Shown here one piece after another: positions 11,522-24,200 of a stretch of DNA of 64,000 nucleotides. Below the pieces are notes generated by a model. The model made no database searches. It was given only the letters and a program-made list of their open reading frames with translations, and was not told where the DNA came from. The translations under genes were made by a program, and so were the position numbers. Numbering within the stretch: the stretch's first letter is position 1; every line of letters starts with the position of its first letter. The DNA comes from Psilocybe azurescens (taxonomy: Eukaryota; Basidiomycota; Agaricomycetes; Agaricales; Agrocybaceae), in assembly GCA_023853785.1 (NCBI GenBank), contig JAJIRX010000510.1:1178001-1242000 (forward strand). The letters are read 5' to 3'.

Positions 11522-13114
11522 CTAAGGGGCGCTTTGGTTGGAGGAAACGTGAGAGCCAGACGTTGAAAAAGATCTCTGGAAACTCGATGGTGCACCTGTA
11601 CTCTGTGAGTGATATGACCTGGAGCCTGAATATGAACTCGAGCTCGGCGAGCGGGAGTTTTGAGGGCTGGAGTATTGAGAGTTGGAATACTGAGAATTAG
11701 AATTTTGCGTTGTCGTATACTGTGAAGAACTATATTCCGACCCCGAGAAGGATTGTCGACTCTGAGAGTTCTGTGATGCGACAGCTGAATCGCTTTGACT
11801 TTCAGGGCGGCTATCCGCATGCGAATCACCTCCGTAATTATAGGAGTTTCCAGAAATATCTGTGAGGGACACTGCAGTAAGATGCTCGCTGATAACACAA
11901 GTGCACTCCCGAGAAGGCGGAACTCGGGGTGTCTCGAGGGTACTTTCGAGCTCAGGACGCTCTTGCCCACGAAACCGACGAAGAGCCTGATAAAAACATG
12001 TGGAGATGACGACCGAGTTGCATCCTACAAACGACATCGAAGTCTACAAGAAAAATAAGCAAAAAATGCAGTGCTTATTAGCAGCTTGCTTACTTCAATA
12101 GCTCCTAAGCCTAAGTTGACGAGTGACCAATCCTTTTTCAGGGAAGCCACGCTCTGGCTATTGGCAATTACTGCGTACATGACTGCGGATAATAACGTCA
12201 AGGTGCTTCCACAGAAAAATGTGAGTATGAGTCGACGCTCCTGAGCGGGAAGCTTGATGCCCCAAAAGAAATAAAGAGGGGTCAATATAAGTGAGAGGTC
12301 ACTGCTTGCATCAGCTGAAGTGGAAAACGATTCAATGATTAATGAATGCCGCAACAAAAGAAAAGTTTTAAGTTGTACACACCGACGAAGACTATAATAT
12401 TCTTCAGAGGAACTCCGTTGGAAACCCGGATACATTCCGACATTTCGGATGCCACTAGTAGTCCGGAAGCGGCTTTGCAAGTAAGTGTGGTTGCCAGTAC
12501 TGTGCCGATGAAGTTCAGAATAAAAAAAAAGACAAGTGTGAACGACCACCGGCGCGCTGGATGTCTTGGAGGGAAAATCCTAGCGAATGAGAGCGCCAGG
12601 GATATTCGTGTACATCTGCAAGGCCTCGAGTCAGGATATGGCTTGGCCTAACAATGGATATGAAAGCAAACGCGAGGATGAGAAACCACGGAACGATAGT
12701 AAGCCAGTAAGAGTTCAGAATTTGCTGGGTTTTTATAAAACTTTTCGAAGAGCCCTCTACACGAACAGACAAAGTCAGTGATACAAATGAAGAAAGATTA
12801 TGAAGCTGATCGTACCTACACTCGGCGATCGTGCCCAGTAGATAGGCCAATGGGAAATGTCCAGAGCGAGTGCAACGAACAGAATGTAATCGTCCCGCCA
12901 CAAGCGACGTATGCGGTACCTATGGACTAGACGATAGATGGTCGATGTCGTGGCAAATAAATGGAAGATGGTGATAACAACTACATGGAATATGTATAAG
13001 ACCACCCAGACTGATAGCTTTGTACGATACGAAAGGCGTACTTTTCCATCCCAGATATGACTTGTGTGGCAGAAACAATGACGTTGTCAGAGGTTTGGGC
13101 GTAGACTCGTCCAT
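11522..13114 (-). CDS. Rhodopsin-like fungal 7-TM membrane protein (Fung_rhodopsin/SAT4 type)
   Basis: Several minus-strand exons join into a membrane protein. The proposed start is at 13114 (MDESTPKPLTTS). Hydrophobic segments include VVLYIFHVVVITIFHLFA, DDYILFVALALDISHWPIYW, a YWLTIVPWFLIL segment followed by RISLALSFARIFPP, then FTLVFFFILNFIGTVLATTL, DLSLILTPLYFFWGI and LILTFFCGSTLTLLSAVMYA. The SLALSFARI.PP pattern after TM4 is typical of the fungal rhodopsin-like domain. The C-terminus (from about 11900 downward) is a cytoplasmic Ser/Gln/Asn-rich tail of SQYSNSQYSS-like repeats. The first intron is only about 31 nt in my model, so the N-terminus is uncertain. Ligand and role are unknown. 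Confidence 0.65.
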
Positions 13115-13643
13115 GAGTAAGCAACTGATTAAAGACTAAGTCTTAATGGTGATGGTGAAGGTTTTAAGTATGTCGCCAGAGAGCTCCTGTGATCAGCTGT
13201 TCCAGACATGCAGAATGCCGCAGTTAACCAAATGGATAGAATCGTATTCATTAGGGATTTACATCAACTTGCATCATGATCCCCACACACTCAGGGTGGA
13301 CGATTTGAAAATCAGTCTAAACTCCTAAAGAACCAGGGAGCGAGCAAAGGGCGACAGCGGGAACGCACACACACAGGTTGAGAAACTGGCTTTGTGTGAG
13401 ACTCGTGGTGGTTATTAAATGGAACTTTACCATCGGCTCGGTTCGAAAAATGATAGGGCCGGGCGCTTACGAACTTCGAGACAATGCTCGCCCAACGAGC
13501 ATTTAGAAATTTAAAAACAAATCCTTCACTGAGACCAGTAAAGTGTAGCCTTTGCATCCAGGTCATACCACCGTTGATCTTATTAGTCTTCCATGGATTG
13601 GAGTTTGCATGGTGTTACTAGGCTAATGGTTGCAATGCTGAGT

Positions 13644-13905
13644 CATCAGCAAATCTGGGAAATTCTCATTTAGCATTATTGTTTGGACCTAGCAAGAAAT
13701 AGCAATATATAGCAATTCAAATGTTTATGAGATTGTTACAATATTATGACCTCATAATATATTTGCTTGTATTGTCTTATAATAGCTTAACAATTTTAAT
13801 CTTTGAGGTTTATAATATTACAATGATCTTGTATTGCAATATATTGCTATTTCTTGCTAGGTCCAAATAATAATGCTAAATGAGAATTTCCCAGATTTGC
13901 TGATG
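13644..13905. mobile_element. Foldback / MITE-like element with about 70-bp terminal inverted repeats
   Basis: The left end, starting CATCAGCAAATCTGGG, is the reverse complement of the right end, finishing CCCAGATTTGCTGATG. The match continues inward for about 70 bp through TAGCATTATT, GGACCTAGCAAGAAATAGCAATATAT and beyond. A shorter inner inverted repeat around TACAATATTATGACCTCA makes almost the whole 262 bp self-complementary. It is AT-rich and has no coding capacity. No target-site duplication was obvious, so the transposon family is not assigned. Confidence 0.8.
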
Positions 13906-14280
13906 CCGACGTGCATCACATAAGCTGATATGTTAGGTAAGTTTTCATCAGTCTGAACTCTTTGTGCCAGAGGTCTCATCTTCTTCTGAACTTATAACCC
14001 CCTTAAAATGGTTATTGAACACCTACGTATAAGTACTGTACAACTGCTGTACAGTGCTTCGGGCGGGAGACGCTTTGGAGATGCTGAAGACTCATTGTCG
14101 GGATCAGTTTGGGATCAGTATTCAAATGAGTCAAATCCGACTTGAAGGAAACCGGTACATACATACCGCGTGTGATTCGAATTTTGGTTGATTTGTTGGC
14201 CCTGGGAGTATGATTAACTCTGAAGCTCGACAAGCTTGTTGAACTCCACCTGCATTAACAACTTTGGTCAACCATCCCCA

Positions 14281-17041
14281 ATGTCAGTTGCGCCGTCAGA
14301 AACAACAGCAGGCGGGTTCGGAAAGTATCGGAGGCTCAATCAACTTGATCCCGGACCTCCGCGACGGCGGAAGACAAAATTGGGGTGCAAATGCGTGTTA
14401 TATGCTGTGCTCTTGCTCTTAGGTCTCGGTTTTGGCTGGATAGCATATCAAGCCCTTGACGATCGGGTCAAATCTTACCGGGACCCTTATTCTTTCTTGT
14501 ACCAGGATCTCAAGGAAGCCTATCGGCCCCAGGACGTTGTACGACCGCTCGTTGATAGTAATCAGACCTTCGACGTTGTTGCAACTGTCTGGCTGCGATC
14601 TCCCAAAAGGATGTGCCTAACAATGAATATGAGGTTGACTGGTACCGCAACGATCTGCATTGGATGAAGAGTCGCCGAGACCTCAAACTGGAGGAAACCG
14701 CCATCTTTTCGGACACAGTCTTCAAGGGGTTGCGATTGCAAGACAAGAGCAAGAAGACGTCAGTTGATTTTCAAGTACCTACTCAAATTTTGTGAGTTCT
14801 TAGTTCTTATTTATATTTAGGATGACCACATTCTGACTGATTCAGTAGTAAACTACGAGACTTGAATAACTATGATCTGCGAGCATCTTTTGTATTAATA
14901 CCTAGCGCACCTTCTCCTTTGGATCACGCCTCGTCCTTCTCAACATGGATTCCTTTGAACGCTGAATATCCTCCGATGAGATCGTGGACGTGAGTTACTT
15001 CTTTTTTAATCGCAAGAAATGTTTAGCTTACTTAATGACATAGAGATGATAAGACAAGGCCATTGCTGGCAGATAACATTGTGGACTCGTATGGTGTCTT
15101 CGCTCCACTACTTTCTTTCCACGACATTCAATCCAAATGCCCTGACTCGTCTACAAACACGGATGATGTTGACGAAGAGGAAACGGATGCCCATGAGGAT
15201 GACGTCGTGCTGCCCTGGGGCGTCGCTGAGAATAGAAAGAAATGGATTTCCACCAAGGGCAAGCCCGTACTTTCTTCTCATCCATATATCATTACGAGGT
15301 AAGCATGTAACCTTTACCTTGATAACTAAACTTAAACTTTATATACAGATCATTCTTACGCGTTGTCGATATGACGAAGATTTTCAATAAGCAAGCTTTT
15401 GATGCGGAACATAGTAAACTCAAACTTTATTCGGTGATTATTCCCACCTGCATGCGTGTCTTGACTCCCAACTGAAATGCCGTAGTGTGGAAGACTTGGA
15501 ACGGTGAATGGATATAGAGCTGAAGCTAGTTGGAAAGATTGCCTTCGGAGCTATCAAATAATAGGGAATCATGCAGTCAAAATCCGATTGACTCGTACAT
15601 CCGCCAAAACAGGTAAAGAACTCACAGAATGGGGGTATGCACCTCATCTGTCTCTTGCCGAAAGTGCCTGGGGATCACAGGTAAGCTAGGAACCTTTTCA
15701 ATCTGAATGCCCACGTTGAAGTTTTATTTTGTTTAGGATTTAGTTCCTATCCCTGTTAACCGCGAAACTTGCTCAGGAGGCGACTTTGATACACCGGAAG
15801 GTATTGTAATCCAAACCTTCTAAAATTTGTACAGCTTATCGTAACGTCAGCTGCAGATAATGGATTTGTCAACATAACCTGGAATATCGCATTCTCAGGG
15901 ACAAGTCAATTCGGGCTTAGTTTTGGAGACGCTGCTTCTCAAGTTACCCCTCCTCACAATACGACTGACGCAGAACATGTTCAGTTGTCACAGCACATGA
16001 CAACTGAATATTCTCGTAAATAAAACACCTCATTGTCTCTGGATTATTGGCTAATCCTCTTTGACTATTGTAGAGGGCCTCGCCGGCCACCATTTCCGCG
16101 ATAATTTTCATCCACGGCGCGAGATTGGACTCATTGTAATCGAGTAATGCATGCTTTTATTTTCTAGTAGGTTATCTTGTTGACGATGTTGATTGGCTTA
16201 TTCAGAATAATTTGCTTTCTTATTGCGGGGTCCTTCGACATTCTGTACTGGTACACTCGCTCTTCGACGGCTGGAATATCGGTCGCCGGAATCTCTATGC
16301 TAGCTGGATCATATATTTTGGGATCCCTCGTGAAGATTGCACACATGCAACTACAAAGTGGAGCCTTCTCGTTTTCAGTTCCCGACCTTATTATTATGCT
16401 CTATTCTTTCGTATTGGCTAGTTTGATGCTCAAAGCCGTTACTCGAGCTGAGATCCATTGGTGGAAGAGACTTTTGCCGATCGTAGTTCTTGCTCCTGCC
16501 ACACATTCCGAAAGAGCTAGCCAACGTGTCGACTCGCGGACGCCGCTTCGTTTCATTATGACTGTGCGTTCAATTTCACTCTATTGCACTTCATCCTAAC
16601 CCCAGCTCATTATATGCGTGTGTTCAAGGCATATCTGGTTCTTTCAAGTTTCTTATACTTGGTTAATCGCCAGGATTACTACGTCATCGGGCGCCAATAC
16701 ACCATCGGCGAGCCGTTCAAGAGCTCAGCATCTCGATTCTTCTATAATTTGCCGCTGTACTCGCTGCATTCGGCCACCATCCTTGGTTGGATCCTTCAAC
16801 TTACGCTGAACCACAGGATGAAGACATTTGCGGGGATGTACAAAATGACCGCGTGCATCAAACTTGCTGCGCTGCTTTCCACTCTCGCTGCGCGATCTCC
16901 GTGGATTGTGGGCGAGTCCACGATGTCGGTGGGGTGGACTTATTATGATCTTTTACACTTTTGTGTTATTTGGGCTTTGCGTTCCAGGCGTTTAGGTACT
17001 CGTCGGTGGCGAGTTTGGATGAAGACGAAGATACGAAATAG
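14281..17041 (+). CDS. Multi-TM membrane protein, paralog 1 of a tandem pair
   Basis: The start is ATG at 14281 (MSVAPSETTAGG). A Pro/Arg-rich cytoplasmic head is followed by one TM segment (CVLYAVLLLLGLGFGWIAY). A large middle domain begins at YQDLKEAYRPQDVVRPLVD and contains FDVVATVWLR, DSYGVFAPLLSFHDIQSKCP, HPYIITR and VNITWNIAF. A C-terminal block of about five TM segments contains DILYWYTRSSTAGISVAG and RAEIHWWKR. About eight short introns are shared in position with the downstream paralog. Two frame breaks are visible, at the C3 run 14602-14604 and near 16979; one added base at each restores alignment with paralog 2, ending DEDEDTK. The single-TM / lumenal domain / C-terminal TM layout resembles CLPTM1, but the sequence does not. 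Family and function are unknown; ER or Golgi location is inferred from topology only. Confidence 0.65.
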
Positions 17042-17713
17042 TGCATTCCCGGTTAATTTTATACTTTATTTATAAAATTGTGTGGCTGATCATTGGCTGA
17101 CCGTGATGGCCTATCGATTGAACGGATGGATGGATGGGCGGCACTCCTGGTTGACCAGCAGTGTCAGCGGCGCATGGGCCAACCTGAATACTACACATTT
17201 TGCGAATAGCTGTTTCTTATAATGTGCACAAAAACGGACTGGACAGAGATCACCGGAGAACCTTTGATTTTGGTATCTTTATCTGCAAGACTACAGCGCC
17301 AAATTTTCCTAACATTTTTCTTTGAGTCTACTTATGAGCTCGCTGCACTTGAGGGTCCCTCGACGCCTCAAGCCCCAACAGCGTCAAGAGTGTCTTTGCT
17401 TTACAGTGCTATCCGAGCAGCGAATCCCAGAAGTAGGTTGGGCCTTGGGCCCCTGGAGTACACCAGTATGTTCAAAACACCTTAAACGTGAATTTGATAT
17501 GATTTCCGATTTTACCTACATCCCCTTGGACGACATTAAATCATAGCAACATTGATAAGTAAACAATTGCATTCTGCACAAGCGCGCTGCTGCGCATGAC
17601 TCGGGATTGATACGTACCGCCTTGCTCAGACTCGTCACTCTCCACAAAAAAGGGCTAAATCCCAACTAAATTTACTACGGTTGACAACTTGGCTCTCCAA
17701 AGCTTGACTGGGA
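17042..17713. other. Spacer between the tandem paralogs
   Basis: It must contain the 3' end of paralog 1 and the promoter of paralog 2. No additional gene, repeat or RNA was recognised. Confidence 0.4.
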
Positions 17714-20430
17714 ATGTCTCCAGGCGCTTCCGGTAATGCCCACGAGGCCAACCAACTCAATCCCGGACCACCACCACGACCGAAGCGCAAATTGGGCTGC
17801 AAAACAGTGGTGTATGCATTTCTCATTCTCCTGGGATTGGCGACTTGCTGGATGAGCTTCATACTGCTGCGTGGAGCCTCTATGGCTTTGCAACATCCTC
17901 ATTTCAAATTGTATCAGGACCTCAAGGACCCGTATCGACCGCAGGATGTTGTGCGACCGTTGGTAGATGGCAATCAGACTTTTGATATCGTTGCGACGGT
18001 GTGGCTCCGGACTGAGGTTCCAGATACGGACGTGGCTGAGAGTGAAGGAGCTTGGAATAGGTGGTCCGAGAGAGGACTAATACTACACGAAAAGCCTATA
18101 TTTTCCGAGACGGTTTTCAAAGGATTGCATCTGAAAGATAAAAGGAAGAAAACATCCATCAACCTCCAGGTTCCGACGGAAATTTTGTGAGTTCATCGCA
18201 TTGGTGAACCTAGTGTAGTCTGACTGTTGTGACATCAGCAAAAGACGCGATTTGAACAACTATGACCTTCGAGCATCGTTTGTTCTTGTACCCACTCCCC
18301 CCTCTCCACTTGACAATGCTACTGAATACTCGAGCTGGATGCCTGCTTCTGCTATGTATCCACCTGTCAGATCATGGCCGTAAGTGTGCTTTCAAATTTT
18401 GCTCTTTGACTTGCACTACATATCTCCTAGGCATGACTACAAACCTTCGATTGCGGAAGAGATCGTAGATTCGTACGGAACTTTCATGCCCTTGCTCGCC
18501 TTTCACAACATTCACTCGAGATGCCCAAAGTCGGCTGACAGTTCAGATGAGGACGATGTCAACGAAGACGAAGATGAAGAAAAAGAAAATAATGGTTCTC
18601 TACCCCTCCAGCTTGAAACACAGAACAACAAATGGAAATCTGTCGCGGACCAACCTGTTCTTAAAGCTCATCCCTACATCATAACAAGGTCAATACTAGC
18701 ACGATAATCCACTAGAAGATGACTAATTCCAATAACTCAGGTCATTCTTACGGGTCGCCGATATGACCAAAATATTCAATAAGAAAGCGTATGACGAAGT
18801 GCATAATAAACTCAAGTACAGTTCGGTATATTTATGTCTTACTTTTGTCACCACCACTGTCCTCACATCGTCTGTAGTGCGGAAGGGATGCCAAACACAG
18901 AGGCCCTCCAGGATGGAAAGCCTGCGTCCGCAGCTTTTATGTGACGGGTAATCAAAAAGTCAGAATCAAGCTGACGCGAAAATCGGAGAAAACTGGCAAA
19001 AAACGTACGGAATGGGCGTATGCACCTCATTTGGGCCTATCGAGGAGTGCTTGGGGACCTTTGGTCAGCAGTTCCGACAAATTTTCGGCTTCAAAAGTTC
19101 TTACTAACTAGTAATTTGCTTAGGATCTCGTTCCGGTTCCCGTTAACCGTGAAGAGTGTGTACCATCGGGTTCGATGGAAACCCCTGCAGGTGGATAAGT
19201 CTGCCTCTTCTTTGAATGGTATATCTGACTTGGCCATATCAAGTCCCAGATGAACCTTCAGTCAACATCACATGGACTATTGCCTTCGCAGGGAGAAGTC
19301 CAGCCAAGCTCATGGTAGGAAATGCACTCAGCCGACCCGGGTTAGAGTATAACATGACTGATATCAAAGCCAACCTTCTGGAGACCCAGTCTTTAACCGA
19401 ACTGGCCGGTGAGTACATAGGACTGGCTCAGCTTTACCCCGTGTTCTTATATTTCGATACAGAGAGCGTTGCTGGGCACCACCTCCGCGATGACTATCAT
19501 CCGCGCCGCGAATCTGCCCTTTCTGTTGTCGCGTATGCCCTTTCGTCGTCGTCTGCTGGGTATATGTGCTGATAGGACATTTTATAGTTCCATTCTGCTG
19601 GGGATTGAGTCGCTCTTCGAAATCCATTACTGGTATACCCGCTCTTCCACCGTAGGGATCTCAATAAGCGGGATCTACCTCGTATCAATAGCGACAATAG
19701 TAAATTCTGTCTTTCACGCGGCCTGGAACACTGTGAAAGATGAAGAGACCGTCCATTTTGGTGCCTTCAATGCTTTCCTCTTTTCCTTAATTTGGAAAGT
19801 TGGCTCTTACATAGGGGCATTTGCGATGCTCAGAGCCATTACTCGAGCTGAAATGTATTGGTGGAAGAGCTGTATCCCGTTGTTCCGTGTCGCGCTACCG
19901 ACACACGCAGAAAAGAGCCAGTCAGAGGATTGATTCTAGGGTTACATATCGCTTCAAGACAACTGTATGTGCTTTGCTCTTAATGTTATTCTTATTAACA
20001 TATTGAAACTTTCCCTCCAGGCCTTTGCCGTTCTGGCAGCTTTCTTTTACTTTGTCCACTACAAGCAATATTTTCTTATCAACCCTAGAGGTCCCATCAT
20101 GCCGCCCAAAAACAAAGCAGTAGAGATCCTCTCCTCCCTACCGTATTATACGGTATGTCCTGCCACGGCCTTAGGATGGATGCTGCAGATTATTTTCAAT
20201 TACCGGACGAAGACATTCGCAGGGCGTACGCCGTTGCTGTGCATATCAGACTTGTTTGGTCGATGCTTGCGCTGATGGCTCAATCCCCTTGGATTGTTGG
20301 TGAGACTACTATTGGATCGCCTTTCAAGTACTACAGTCTATTGGAGCTGATATGGTGGGCTGTTCTCGCCTTCCAAGCATCTACATACTCTTCGGTATCG
20401 GAGGTGGATGAAGAGGAAGAGACAAGATAA
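17714..20430 (+). CDS. Multi-TM membrane protein, paralog 2 of a tandem pair
   Basis: The start is ATG at 17714 (MSPGASGNAHEANQLNPGPP). Exon 1 runs to the GTGAGT donor near 18187. The architecture matches paralog 1: one N-terminal TM (VVYAFLILLGLATCWMSFIL), a middle domain with YQDLKDPYRPQDVVRPLVDG and FDIVATVWLR, an acidic DEDDVNEDEDEEKE insert, DMTKIFNKKAYDEVHNKLK, VNITWTIAFAG, and a C-terminal TM block with EIHYWYTRSSTVGISISG and RAEMYWWK. Introns are at the same places as in paralog 1. Two frame breaks occur in the TM block: one A too many in the A4 run 19911-19914 and one G too few at 20222-20224. Correcting both gives ERASQRIDSR and TFAGAYAVAV, matching paralog 1. Function unknown; it is immediately upstream of the synthase gene on the same strand. 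Confidence 0.65.
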
Positions 20431-21233
20431 AGATAACATCAAACATCCCAGTCTATTGAGCCATTATTATCTATTGTCAACATGTATGTATCAACTTTTT
20501 TGACTTGATTTGACGCTCCGGCTTTAATATTTAATGCTGAGATCTCGTGATTTTTATATTGTTGATTCCCAAATCTGCTGTTCCTGTTCAGTGTTGGCTT
20601 CTTGAGTTCCTTGAACCAGCCACTGGCGGTTTGAATCTTGCTTCCTGTTCCACTTTCATTTTTTTCTTCTCAAGGCTATATGGGGCAATCACTGAGAGCA
20701 TGCTCTGATACAGTGAGAGGAAGTACTAGTATTGGCCGCTGCACCATACCGAATCGCAAATTTCACTAGGCCGTTATCGGTGGAACCGCCAACATTACTA
20801 TACAAAAATTTAGGGCATTGTCGACCACTGGCATATTATGTGTGGGCGTTATCATCAGTGATAGAAATGCGCGAATGGCTGCGACGTCGTCTGGGTGGTG
20901 TCCCTGTTATGCTGTTCGGCCTTATGTCTATCTGGACTGCAAGGCGTTCGGCAGGTTCAGAAATTCACAACGGCTATTAATAAAAACCGAATGTCCATAC
21001 AACATATCTCCGGACTATTTGTGATTATTGATCTGTGTACATGGTACAGATAAGCTCGAATTGTGGCCTTCACCCCTCTTACTTATCCTTGGATTTTGTT
21101 GTTGCAATATCTAAACCGTGATTTATCCCTTTTTGTGTGAGTCCTGCTTTATCGTCTCTCTTTAGGCTGGGGATCAGGAATCTAGCTCATTACCATTGTA
21201 CCGTACTGCACACAGGGTTAATCACTCCTCATC
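20431..21233. other. Spacer upstream of the synthase gene
   Basis: Only short ORFs without coding character. It should contain the promoter of the synthase gene. No regulatory motif could be named with confidence. Confidence 0.35.
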
Positions 21234-24200
21234 ATGGCCCTTGAGGACGACACCTTATTAGGTACTTTCCTTTCTGTTTCCAGAAATCCATCCTCTATCG
21301 AGAATCCGGTTTTGGAATGTGGATCAGAGCAATGGACGTATGGAGACCTCGACTCAATCTCCAGCGGCCTCGCTCTGCAGCTGTACGAGAAATATGGCTC
21401 AAAACCTACTGTCGCGGTGATAAGCGAGAATCATCCCTATATGCTCGCCATCCTTCTTGCGACCTGGAAGCTGTCTGGAATCTTTGTTCCTATGGACCCC
21501 CATGCACCTCTGCCCATGGTTAAGCAGATGCTCTTGAACGTCGAAGCAACATGTGCTGTGATACCAGAGCGTGAAAAGGGTCTCGCCGATTTGCTACAAG
21601 GTAATCCTAACTCTCATGCGAAAGCTGTGTATTTACTGATTGATATCGCAGAGTTGAAAATGGGAGCTGTAATTATACCGCAAGGCACCGCGATGGTTTC
21701 TCTTTCACAGACCTTTCTCGACCAGGGATGCCGTACTTTCTCCCTCGCACTTTCCCCTGCCTGAGGCAAATAATATGGCTATTTATATTCACACTTCGTC
21801 GGCGACTTCGGTAATGAACCTCAAATGCGTTCAATGGAGGCATGCCACCGTTGCGCAAGGTACAGGGGTGACGGCCAGATGGTTTTCTAAAGCCTGGCCA
21901 TCGGTGAAATTTGACGAAGTCAGGACTCTGGGACTCTCGCCATGGTCTCATTCCATGGGAATCTTGATTGATATCGGCGGTGCAACATTTCACACGGGAG
22001 GCTGTCTCGTCATGGCCACCCCCCCATCCGGGTACCCAGTACGCTTGGGCAATGCAGACAGTACTAGAAGTATCATGGGAAAAGACGCGTCAGAAATGGA
22101 TATCCTGGATCGCCTTTTGGAGACTGCTCTTTGTTCAAAACCCGAGGTGCTTGTAAGTGTGCCATGGGTACTTGAAGGGTTCAGGGACAGATACCAGCGA
22201 CTGTTAGCGATGAAGATGGAGGCCGAAGCATTTCGCGTCAAGGAGATGTTGCAAGGATTCAAATGCATTGGAATTGGTGGTGCCGCTCTTAGTCGGGAAC
22301 TTCTACTATGGGCATGTGGACTGAGCATAAACATCGCAAACATGATGGGCTTAACAGAAATGGGATGTATGTGTCTGGCTGTAGTCCAAAATTCATCGCA
22401 GTGGAATTGATCATTGATTTCTTTTAGGTCCGTTGTTCTATACCAGGATCGACCATGCGAAAGACCCTGATGAAAACGAGGGATATCCCATTGAGGATTG
22501 CCTCATCGAAGATGCCGAGATTGTATTGGTTGATGACGACGGCAAGGAAAATCCCGACGGTGAGTCATTTGACCTTGTGCATCATCGTCTATTAGTATAA
22601 GCGTTGAAGCAGCGAAGCAGAGGGTGAATTTGTCATTACGAGCAAATATTTTACTCGATGTTATCTCAAGTATGATAACTCCGTATTCAGCTACTCTAGT
22701 AACGGAAGAATAACGTTCAAGACTGGAGACCTGTATGAAAGAAACCGCTTTGGCCGTTTTGTGTGGAAAGGAAGAAAAGATGATTACATTCAGGTATAAA
22801 CTTCCTGTTTTCCTACACTGGTGTTCTAACGTTGTAATTATTAGATGGTTTCTAGTGAATCTCTCGACCCTCGACCGATTGAGAATGCCTTGAACGCGTG
22901 TTCTGCCGTTGCACATTGCTGTGTTGTTGGCAACAATTTCTTGAAGAAACCCTCTGATGTCATATGCCTCATTGTCCAGCCTTCATCCTTTTCAGCGCAC
23001 AGTGGGAAGTCAAAGCTGTCATCGGAGGAATTGGCCGAGATCACTAGAACCCTGGCAGCCATCAATAGAACGCTTCTGCCACCTTTACGGATTGCGTGGT
23101 CGAGGGTGGGCATCTTGAGTAATGGCGTATCAATCCCCTATACCAAGAAGGGTGCGTTATTCAGAAAGAAATTTGAAGACATGTTCGGAGAGTTTGTGGC
23201 GAATTTACTTCGGAACGACACCTATAAAGCTCCGCAAGCCATCCTGAATGATAAAAAGCAGGACGGTAGTACGCAGAAGTCGGGAACGAGGTCAACTGTT
23301 GGAACCTTGAACGGCAATCCAACGGACTCTGAGATGGCTGTTGACGCTCGTGTTTCCGTTAAGAGAGAAGAAGATCTTGCGCATCTAGAACAGGATGCTC
23401 ATGTCGGACGTGCCAATGGTAGTATTGTCAGTAAGTGGAACGAAGGGGACGCGAAAAAGTCGGTCATGAGCATAGTGGCAGGTGTTTTGGGACTTGATGA
23501 CGAGATCATGCGCGCCAACCCGACTACTTCGTTTGCAGAGGTACGTTTTCTATATCCTATTTGAGTGTCACTCGAGTACTTATTCTTGCCTGCTGTGCTT
23601 AGCTTGGAATGGACTCAAACATGGCCGTTCGCATTGTTAACCAGCTCAACGGGACCTTTGGGCTTCAATTTCCTTTGAACGCTTGTCATAATCTGATAGA
23701 TCTGTCTATGCTTTCGGGGGCCACCTTAGTCGAGTTGGGCCTCAAAGATTCCAACAAGACCCCTTTCATTGCGAAAGAAATTTCTTTGCCGAAGATTGAG
23801 AAGGAGGATGTTGTTATTGTCGGCCAGGCGCTTCGCCTCCCCGGGGATATCAACACCCCAAAGTCGTTCTGGGAGGCACTGATCAATAAGCGTGACGACA
23901 TCATGACTTCCGTTCCTCCTGAGCGATGGGATCATTCATCGTTCTATCGAGCTCCGTCATCCACATCACCTGTAGAAACTTGCGATATCAGGTTCGAAAA
24001 GGCAGGCTTCGTGGACGTTGCTCATTATGATAACAGTTTCTTTGGCATATCGTCTCGCGAGGCGCTATATATTAGCCCTGCGACGCGATTGGCCTTGGAA
24101 ACAGCGTTCGAAGCTCTTGAGGATGCATGCATACCGATCTCCAAATTAAAAGGGACGAAAACGGGTGTTTTCGTGGGAGCAATGGTTGACGAAGGATTTG

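Noticed and set aside
14281..20430. Assignment of the tandem membrane genes to the CLPTM1 family
   Set aside because: Only the topology is similar; none of the CLPTM1 sequence motifs I know are present.
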